DNA of 64,000 bases, taken from Embiotoca jacksoni. Its lineage: Eukaryota > Chordata > Actinopteri > Embiotocidae. Each line of letters opens with the position of its first letter. The first letter of the stretch is position 1. The translations under genes and the position numbers were made by a program. Where the stretch lies: contig JAKOON010000021.1 in the NCBI GenBank assembly GCA_022577435.1, positions 3,574,501 through 3,638,500 on the forward strand. The letters are read 5' to 3'. The notes below the pieces were generated by a model, which worked only from the letters and a program-made list of their open reading frames with translations, was not told the origin of the DNA and did no database searches. Shown one piece after another: positions 35,101 through 64,000 of the stretch.

Positions 35101-37916
35101 GGACAGGAGAAGGGCTTCTCGTCCGAGTGGGACAGGCGGTGGCGGTTGAGATGGTAGACGTCTCGGAAGGCCTTCCCGCATGTCTCGCAGGCATGGTTCT
35201 TCCTCACAACGTTTGGGTTGGGGTTTGTGGGCCGCTGAGGGCAAACACACGGACAGATAAACACACTACAGAGTTTAGATGGGGAGTATTTTCTGTCCAG
35301 AAACAAAGAGAAACATCTATTGTTTAAGGCATGCAAATAAACACAGATATTTTTACCAGTTAAATAACTGACTATCTATGGTTTGTACTTTAAAACATTT
35401 CTAACAGTTGAATTACTTCCTGCTGGACTTTTAGTCTTTATCTGCTTTCACACTGTTCGTGTTACAGAGAACATGCAGGGGAGCGTGGGGGAGCTTCTAG
35501 CACAGTGTTTCTCAAACTGGGGACCAGTGCCAAACACTGGGATGGATTCCCTGGTCCCTGAACCGATAACTGTTCACGGACTTTTCGTGAAATTTAACAC
35601 ACGGGGGAGTTTTAGTTAAATATGAAGCAGGTGACACACAGCGACTGCTTGCAAGTCCCACACTGTCAAATAAGATGGCTTAACCATCCCTGTGGCCAGG
35701 CAGCTTAAGAAACAACATGCTCGAAGGTTTGGGGGGTGACGACAGCCATCTCCACAAGGCCCTGACCCACCTGTACTGTCGCCCCTGTGGCCATGACGAC
35801 AGCAGCAGGAGGCGGAGCATGAGGGTTAACACTAGCCATTACGTTGGGCATGGCAACCCCTTCACCAGCCTGACCACCCAGGTGAGGCTGGTGGGTGCCC
35901 ACCAGCACGCCGGGAGGGGCGAGAGGGGGAGGCGCGGAGAGGTGCAGCAGGGAGAGGGGAACAGTGGGCCTCTCCGTCCTCCCTCCGGCCCCCACCGCCA
36001 TCGCCGGCGGGGCTGCCACCGCCACCACCACCTGGCTGGCTGCTCCCTCCTTTGCTCCCTCCGCCTGCTCTCTGGCCCTGTCCTTCATGCGTACCCCAGT
36101 GTGGACCGACTGGTGCCGCCGCAGGTTGTAGTTGTTCTTGAACTGCTTGTTGCAGATGGCACATATGTGTTGCACGCGGGCCGGCCGAGACACTGGCTTC
36201 ACTGGACCCGGGGGGGGGGGGGGAGAAAAGACAGAAAGAGAGGGAGAGTTGTTAATGTCAAAGATTTTTCTTGTTTTGTTTTTAAAAAGGTAATTTCGAC
36301 TAATGAGGCAAACAGCAACATGACGTCTGAACACGGTCAGAGAGTAAATGACAGCTCATCCAACTGTGACATTATCAAGTGACCATAACGTGTCGGTACA
36401 TGTTGATGAAGTAAACGTCTGTCAAAAAAAAAAAAAAAATCTACTTTTTAGGTCGAAACCTGTTTTAGTGACTTGCAGGTGAAGATGCTTTAGTGCCAAA
36501 ACAACTGGCAAAAAAAGTGATTGATTGATTGACAAACGCCTTTTTTGTTTTACAAATCATCAGTAATCCAAAAACCTGTCAAAGTTGTTTTCTTTTCCGT
36601 TTTATATTGTAGAGAATTGAGTCTGTCCTAACGGGTATTTTTTTTAAACCATCTTTTAGTTTAAGCAGCTATCTGGTTAATTACTAAAATGATCGACTGA
36701 TTAATTGATAATCAGAGATAATGATTGCTTAGTTTCATCACTTAATCTGCTGGTGACGTTCTAATGGCCCATAAGGTGTCCGAAAATGGAGAAAAATTAT
36801 GTTTTCAAGTTGTTGTTTTGACTCAACAGAAGTCAACAAGATTGTTATTTTACTATGACAGAAGGCAAAATAAAGCAGCAAGGGATCATATCTGAGAAGC
36901 TGGAAACAGTGAAAGAAAGACTTGATCAGTTCATTTTCTGTCATTCGACTAATCGAGTAACAAACTCATAACAAGTTGCAGCCCGACAATGCATCAATAC
37001 TTAATCCAGTTTGGTTGGAAAGTTGAACAGATACAGAGAAATTACATGTAACTTTAAACCATTGAATTATTTTGCATGTTGGTAAATTGAAGTAAAATAA
37101 TATGGCTATACGATTTTATTTTTTTATTGGGTTTAATAACAATACTATCTTTATTGAACAATTACTTTTGGAGAAACACCGAGATGCTGCTGAACAACGT
37201 GTCGAATATTTACAATTATCCATGATAATCTGAGCAAATGGACTTTTGGACTTGACCGGAAATTTTAGATCCAACTCAAATCTTATAACATTTAAGCCAC
37301 CTGAGTGCTATTTTTGAATACTGGGAAGGGAAATTCAAACCACATTGCTATTTCCATTTCTAAATTAATTCAGTCGATTATAAGGTTCAATTTTATTTAC
37401 CAATTATTGGCTTCAATGTGTCCTGTCTTTTCACCTGTCTTCACTGGGGTTTTTATCACCAGACTGACTTTATCAAAAGACACTAAAGTGTCACAATTGT
37501 TTTTCTTTGAACAGCTCCACAGGTGTGGAGTGAAGTGTCCCTCACCAGGCAGAGGTTCCTCACTGAGAGCAGTAGTGTCCACAGTTGAAGGAGGCTGTGC
37601 TATGTGCTCTGTGGGTGGGGTCTGGGGAGAGCTCGTATGCACTGGCAGGAGTTCTGATTGGAGGCTCCCCTCCACTTGGTTTTGGGTGGGAGTACTCTGA
37701 AGAAGCAAGAAGAAGGCCATCACCAAATGTAAACACAAGTCACAGCATTATCTTGTCGAGGTGCAACGTTGTAACACAAGATAGGAATGGGCTGTGGGAC
37801 TGCCGGACAGAGCACTTGAACGGCCTGCGTGAGAAAAGTGTGCGCCGTCAAGAAAATGAGGCACGCAGCAAAAACAAGCCTACCTGGAAGAGAAAATTGC
37901 TCCAAGCAGCATCCAT
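32194..37916 (-). CDS. maz: Myc-associated zinc finger protein (MAZ), seven-exon model
   Basis: MAZ is a C2H2 zinc-finger factor that binds GGGAGGG-type GC-rich sites, regulates transcription start and termination and can act as an insulator partner of CTCF (family knowledge). Exons: 37916-37884, 37696-37546, 36201-35771, 35234-34987, 34878-34815, 34279-34108, 32537-32194; 1443 nt, 480 aa (human about 477-493). All phases match. The ATG has A at -3 and G at +4. The first exon encodes only MDAAWSNFLFQ. A short Pro/Thr/Ser region with STVDTTALSE follows, then finger 1 (CAICNKQFKNNYNLRRHQSVH, about residue 75). Next come an Ala/Pro/Gly/Val-rich linker, fingers 2-6 from about residue 221 (including CGKAFRDVYHLNRH and CQQRFKRKDRM), finger 7 spanning the last intron, and a final CHLCGVHCKTPTQLQGH finger. 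The last exon corresponds to the mammalian isoform with the extra fingers, not the one ending in poly-Ala. VEZF1 is the nearest paralogue, but linkers and last exon favour MAZ. Confidence 0.93.
32870..32985 (+). mobile_element. Possible retroposon 3' tail in the last MAZ intron
   Basis: The stretch ends in ATGACAATAAAATCAACC after a segment (GAAATGTCATTTTGTTCAGC, then TGTATTTGTATG) resembling the 3' ends of fish LINE/SINE families. There is no open frame, no clear 5' end and no target duplication that I can define, so this is only a likeness. Confidence 0.25.
33371..33890 (-). mobile_element. 5'-truncated L2/CR1-type LINE, 3' end only
   Basis: On the minus strand an open frame (33882-33541) ends a reverse-transcriptase polyprotein. 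It contains LHWLPVAARIRFKTLVLAYRA, here split as LHWLPV and RIRFKTLVLAYRA, then YTPARSLRF, KWRNEF and FRRKLKTHLFRL, the usual C-terminal signature of L2/CR1-group non-LTR elements. Downstream the minus strand reads TTGTAAGTCGCTTTGGATAA and ends in an AAATG-type tail at about 33371-33390, the 3' terminus very common in fish. Only about 0.5 kb remains, so this is a dead-on-arrival insertion. It sits in the last MAZ intron in the same orientation as the gene. Confidence 0.8.
35503..35535. mobile_element. Possible hAT transposon terminal repeat remnant in a MAZ intron
   Basis: CAGTGTTTCTCAAACTGGGG at 35503-35522 closely resembles the terminal inverted repeat of hAT (Charlie-like) DNA transposons. 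I could not find the partner repeat within the next few hundred bases, nor an 8-bp duplication, so only one end may survive. Confidence 0.35.
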
Positions 37917-39561
37917 TTTGCGCCACAGCGATGGAGATTATAAAGTCAGCTCCTGATTGAGATCGAGGAAAGAAGCCTTTGCATGGTTTCTGTTAGGCCC
38001 GCCGACGATTGGAGGCGCAAACAGTCGCCTGTCCTGCAGCAGAAACGACGGGCTCCTGGATTCTCGTGAAAAATGTGAAGAAAGTCGTCTGCAAAAATAT
38101 GTTTTTCTCATTGAGGTAGCCTGGTGCTGTCAATTAAAATGCACGCAGCTGTCGACTAATGCAAGCTGCAGTACACAGGCAATGGTGGAGCAGGCCAGGT
38201 CCAATAATGGCCCGTTTTCTCTTTCACTTTGGTTTCTAACTTTAATTCATTTAACACCTATCTCACTAAAACGCAGTATCACACAACAAAACTACTTTCA
38301 AAAGCAAAAAAAAAAAAAAAATCGCATCTTACAGTATTAGACTTTCGCAATAAACATAAACCAGTCTACGTGAAATAAATGAATTTTTACGCAAGAGAAC
38401 AAATATGAGTTATAACACACGTATCTGGTAGCACTGCAGGTCATGCTTTGTTTTTAATTTTTGAATCTATTTTTCCGATTTCCCCCCAATAGGCCAATCG
38501 GGTGTTTGTCGAAGCCTCGTTGTTGGATTCAAGCCCTGACCCCGGCGAGCGGCGCTCTCGCCGGGCCGCAGCCTATCGCTCCACCTCGGCCGTTCAGCTG
38601 CGAGGATGTCATCTTTCTTTTTTTATCGCCCGCTCTCCCTCCTCCCTCCCTGTCTCTTTCTTCCTTTTCTTTTTTAATTCCTCTTTCTTCTCCCCCTCCT
38701 CTCCTTTTCTCGCACCGCTATGTCCCACTTGCTCTTAAAGGGATCGGGTTTCCTCTTTGGACACCCCCCTCTCATTTCCGTCTCTCTCGGCGGAGCCTAT
38801 CCTCTCCCCCTTCCTTCCTGGTCTTTTGTCGGCCGACACAAAATGCTCTCCAAAGTGTTTTTTTTTTCTTTTTTCTCTCCCCTCCTCAGGCCAGGCCGCA
38901 CGGAACAGATCTGCAGCGTAGAAAACAGCCAGGACGACTTTCCATTAACGGAGCGATGACAGACGCATCTTAAAGGGCAGTGCGCACAGATCCTCCCAGT
39001 CAGCCTATAATAATGATGTCAGAGTGAAAATCAGTACAGGACGAATAGAAGCTCAGGATACTCACACAATGGATCATAATAATTGTTTGCAACGCGTATG
39101 TCTGCTTGGTAAAACAACAAGAAGAAAAACAAGAATCATTTTAAAGCAAAAAAGTATTGAGGTGAATATTGGATAATTAACTGTGATTGTAAACTTTAAA
39201 TATAACGTTTAATTGATTAACCTTGAACATAATTTCGAAAATTGATAAATAATCTGTGGCTGCAAATTACGTTTTTTTATGATTTAATTTTTTTTTTAAT
39301 GTTGCTCAGAAAATGCCTTGCCAACAACAACAACAAAAAAAAAATCAAAGATATTCATAGGAAAAAATATTCACATTTTAGAAACTGGACCAGGCATTAT
39401 TTTTGCTATTTTATAGAAAAATAAATAAAGATACTCAAATATTAATCAATGAACAGATTAGCTGCCGACTTCTTGTTTCATCTAAGATAGTTGTTCGTTG
39501 CAGCCCTGTAATAAACCTCTTAATAAAACCAAATCAAGACGAGTTAATGTGTTAATATCAA
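37917..39561. promoter_or_regulatory. MAZ upstream region with CpG-rich part, hairpin and GGGAGGG sites
   Basis: No coding sequence is supported. The segment immediately upstream of the MAZ start, together with 38.5-38.95 kb, is CpG-rich and then strongly strand-asymmetric. The plus strand is C/T-rich between about 38620 and 38880, so the MAZ-sense strand is purine-rich. A GGGAGGG word on the minus strand (38650-38644) matches the known MAZ recognition core. A perfect 9-bp inverted repeat (38541-38549 with 38557-38565, loop 7) could form a hairpin. From about 39.0 kb the sequence becomes AT-rich toward the TAOK2 3' end. Confidence 0.45.
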
Positions 39562-42212
39562 TTTATTATCTTTTTTTTTAAATTACTTTTTAAAACACCC
39601 CATTTCTTTTCCAATACATGAGTTAAGACCCTTCTTCCTTCCCCTCCTCAAGCTTGGAGTTGCTTGATGTGAATATTTATTAAGAATTTCCGCCCCCCCA
39701 AAAAATCTCTGCAAAACACAGACGTGCCTGTGTTGCGTCTTCGCCCTTCACCCTTCATCTGCAGGCGCCAGGCAGGAAACTGCTCTCGCCACGAACCCTC
39801 GGATACCGACAACAACCCACCTAAAAACACAACCACACTGATTTCCACACACAAAAGGCCGTCCCGAAACCCGCCAGTCTTAGTTTATATAAGGAGTTTA
39901 TGCATGCACTGAGATTCCAACCAAGCATAAAGTAGTGGGTTATACAGGGAATTGTCTTGAGCTGGTGTTTCTGAGTCATACAAACAGCAGGGTGATTATC
40001 TTTTCTTTTTTTTTTTTCCAAGTAAAATAATAGTAATAAAAAAAATTAAAAAAACGGCAACAAAAATTAAAAAAAAGTCCAGTTATTTGTGATCTCCTTC
40101 AAGTAAACGACAGCCCACAGGGAGGGCCTGAGAAGCATCATGCTCATTGAACACTAAGAGGTCTCTAAATCCGAGTGGACGGGCTGCTGCTGTCACTGCT
40201 GCTCTGTCGGCACAAGAGGGTGCACGTTCACAGCAGCTCAGTCGAGGCCCGTCCCAATCACTACTACTTCTACTTCTTCTACTTCTTCTTCTTCTTTTTC
40301 TTTTTCTTCTTTTTCTTCATTTTCCTCTTCCAGCTGATTGCACTGATTGCATGCTGCACCTTTCAGCAGTCAGATTATCAGCTTAATCCCAAACTGAAAT
40401 GAGTAAATAAATAAGACGGAAAACCAGCAATTACATTCCAGTGGCCAATTGTTAAATCTTTTTTTTTTTTTTTCCTATGAGAGTCCGGAGGAGGAGGTGG
40501 TCAGAGTTCACGTGAACAGTGGGGTGTTGCTGTAGGAGTGTCTTTTAAAATTCTATTGTTTTGCCGTCTAAAAAAACCAAAGTGGCAATATAACTAGACT
40601 TTACCGCTCGACACACATACATAAATCATTAATCAATTATTAATAATGCCTTATTAATAATCATTAATACCTTGAACACACACCATACCTGACAATGCAA
40701 CAGTTTTTTTATCAACTATTTTTTTTTTTGTACAGTCAAAAGTGGGCCCTTTGCTTCTCGCAAGAAAATTGTGAACATGATTACAACAACAATTACATCA
40801 GGATTAGTTATGGTAATATTGACACCTATAGAAAATGCAGTCGGAGTTGTCGCTCTAAATCTTGACTTCAATACTCATTTGAATATATCAAAATTACTAT
40901 CGTTATCTTTGTTACTCTATAAAACCAAATGATTTGTTTTTGTTTTTAATATTCCCATAAATATGTACAGTAAAGATCAAAAATGTGGGACAGGTGATCT
41001 TCGATGCCGGTGAAACTTGGACAGTTACGGTACATTTCAAATGTGTTTGGTCATGTGTACAAATCTTTTTTTAATCTTTTTTTTTTTTTTGTACATCTAT
41101 CTCATGCATCGGAGTGACTCCCGTAGACATCTATGTTGTTTTTAGATACTCAATATGGGTTGCCTGAAAGCTTTTTTTTTTTTTTTTTCTTTTCATATGT
41201 ATTTGTACATTTTTCCACGCAAACATTTCTCCTCGTCCCAGCTGCATTTTTAGAAGAGTCTCTTGACTTTACAAACATTCGCGGTATTTGTATTCGGTTT
41301 TAAATCATCTTGCGGTCATCAAATACAAAATTTTGATGGCACGACATCCCTTTAGAACCCCTTAAAGGCATTGGTGACGCTCCAAGCAACTTGTTTTTGT
41401 GTTTTTTTTTGTTTTTTTTTATACACTTAATACAAAAAAGAAAAGTTTCCAAAAAAACATCAATAGTTGTAAATCAATAAAAAGTGTTTTTTTTTTTCTC
41501 CAAACTCCAGCAGGCTGGAGACTAAAGTAACCCCTCCTTATTTTGAATCATCTCCTTTTTGCCCTCTCCGGAGTCCGAGTCTCGAGTGCTTGCTAGATAA
41601 TATCTGGACACTACAGACTACATACAAGTACGTACACAATGCAACGAAACATCATCTTCCTTTTTTTCCCCTCCCCTGTCCTCGCTCTTTCTCCATTCCA
41701 GCATTTAGAACATCATAGAAGAAGACATGGCTGCCGTCCCCTCCCTCTGCAGCTCTCGGAGGATAAGAAAAGGCTAAATGTCCCTCCTTTCACGCGTCCT
41801 AGCTCACTTATATACAGGCGGTAACAAAGATAAAAACATTAAACACAAACCTCCTCTTTTTTTTTTTTTCTAAAATCACCTTAATCCAGTAGTATTACAG
41901 GTGGTTACATTCCTCCCTCCCTCTTTTATACCTGAGAATGGGAGAAAGCCTCTCTACCCACCCTGAGTCTAAAGAGGCAGGGTGCAGCTCAATAATGTCA
42001 GTTTGTCCTCTCTTCGCCTCTGATGTTGGACCTTCTGTGCATTGAAAGAAAAGGGTGATATCCCTAAATCTGCTGCATTTCAGCTTTTCAAAAGTTGAGG
42101 AAAGAAAGAAAAGAGGCAAGCTGAGAGTATTGAGACGCAACCTGTGATAGCTACCTTCCTAAATCACTCCCACCCATCGTGCTACCGCCCTGTCTGCTCT
42201 TCCTCCTGCTGT
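39562..42212 (-). other. Presumed TAOK2 distal 3' UTR (beta-type transcript)
   Basis: This is downstream of the TAOK2 beta-type stop codon at 42213. Minus-strand AATAAA hexamers at 39676-39681 and 39562-39567 could end a UTR of about 2.6 kb. No open frame of interest is present; the stretch has many T-runs on the plus strand and TTC/CTT-type simple sequence (about 40262-40322). Confidence 0.4.
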
Positions 42213-63083
<20,871 letters not shown>

Positions 63084-64000
63084 CTGATGTAGAAATGTTA
63101 GAGGCAAAAAGATGAATTCCTTGAAGCAATGGATGATTTTCAAACCATGTTTTTCAGCTTTCTTTAAATAGTAAAGATGGCATTGCCTTGTTTTTTTCCC
63201 AACCAGTTAATTAGAATTAAGGTTCAGCGTCAGCTGTCTGACGGCACCAAAGCAACAATTTTTTTTCCACAAAAGACTTGAGAACAATGTGATTCATCAG
63301 TCACCTTTTTTCTTTTTTTTCATTCAACACAACAAAGAAATCACTATCACATAAACCAGAGATTTCTGCTGAGCTTCTCTTCTGCCCTCCCCTGTCCGTC
63401 CCGTCATCCATGACTAGCTCTTCATCACCCTTCATTAAACAGGGCTCTTCATCCACCACTGGAAAGTTGTTCTTTGAGCCCGACTCACACCATGTTTTGA
63501 TTTTTTTCCCCCCTCTCTCTCTCTCCTGCCACCTTTCAACTTCAGCTGACAGGTTTATCCACCGTATTACTTACAACATCACTCTCACTGTCGACTGTCA
63601 GCTATTCTCTTATGCTTACTGTCTCCTGCTCTGACATAAGCTCGATTCACCACAGTAACTACATTTGAATGATGAGACCGCAAATTAAATAATGTGAAAA
63701 AACAGCCTTTTAAATGTATGTTTTTTCACACTCATTTGAAAAGTTTTTGGATTATACCATGACAATGTTATTTGTGGCAACTATCTCATGGAGTTTGATT
63801 TGCTAAATCAATTACTATTAAAACTATAACTAGGAATTATTTTCAGTCTTCAATATTAACTTCATTCTATAGATTGTTTTTTTTTTTATTTTGTCTATAT
63901 GAAGCCAAAATTATGACTAACTTCCATCTTAAGGTAGCAAAGACCGGGGAGATTTTGTCTTACCGGAGACAAGTAGACCAGTCAATACATTATGGAAGAT
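63084..64000 (-). other. TAOK2 intron running off the window edge
   Basis: Upstream on the TAOK2 strand, the next coding exon should encode the glycine-rich loop (the family's GHGSFGAVYF region). I looked for it up to 64000 and did not find it, so the remaining 0.9 kb is intron. It contains a CT-rich patch near 63500-63525 and nothing else recognisable. Confidence 0.7.

Noticed and set aside
35717..36382. A 221-codon plus-strand open frame opposite MAZ exon 3
   Set aside because: It is antisense to the finger-1/linker exon, whose minus-strand reading matches MAZ with proper splice sites.
32194..37916. Assigning the zinc-finger gene to VEZF1 instead of MAZ
   Set aside because: The first exon and fingers resemble both, but STVDTTALSE, the linker sequence, the last-exon fingers and the neighbourhood all fit MAZ better.
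38461..38973. A 170-codon plus-strand open frame upstream of MAZ
   Set aside because: It is a product of the C/T-rich, stop-poor block; composition is Ser/Pro/Phe-biased, there is no similarity to a known family and no splice or start context.

Overview
This is a vertebrate chromosomal segment, most likely from a ray-finned (teleost) fish. It has no bacterial or viral character: every recognisable gene is split by GT-AG introns of about 80 bases to a few kb, and dinucleotide repeats and long homopolymers are frequent. It also carries the 3' end of an L2/CR1-type LINE whose tail is typical of fish genomes. The species cannot be named from the sequence.

Six protein genes can be rebuilt exon by exon. 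From left to right they are PRRT2 (minus, 6.06-8.03 kb), KIF22 (minus, 10.76-16.55 kb), PAGR1 (plus, 17.9-19.97 kb), TLCD3B/FAM57B (minus, 22.57-26.04 kb), MAZ (minus, 32.19-37.92 kb) and TAOK2 (minus, 42.2 kb to beyond the right edge; the first coding exons are outside the window). All six human counterparts lie in the 16p11.2 interval that is recurrently deleted or duplicated in neurodevelopmental disorders. The window is therefore a compact fish equivalent of part of that interval, with a changed internal order.

Layout: 1-6.05 kb is non-coding and probably includes a long PRRT2 3' UTR. PRRT2 and KIF22 run in the same direction. KIF22 and PAGR1 are head to head across 1.36 kb. PAGR1 and TLCD3B converge. 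TLCD3B, MAZ and TAOK2 all read leftward, separated by CpG-rich upstream regions and AT-rich intergenic DNA. The genes do not form a pathway: they encode a presynaptic membrane protein, a mitotic chromokinesin, an H3K4-methyltransferase-complex subunit, a TLC-domain lipid enzyme, a zinc-finger transcription factor and a STE20-family kinase.

The most instructive locus is TAOK2. An in-frame splice donor at 53896/53895 decides between a membrane-spanning C-terminus encoded by reading through into the intron and a soluble coiled-coil C-terminus encoded about 7-11 kb further on. Each alternative tail contains one apparent single-base frameshift in or next to a G/C homopolymer, so sequence errors are the leading explanation. 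Other points of note are a GC-AG intron in TLCD3B, a (CA)n tract fused to a TAOK2 splice donor, a polyglycine insertion in TAOK2 and a candidate tiny last coding exon in PRRT2. I found no sign of a wholly new biological system.
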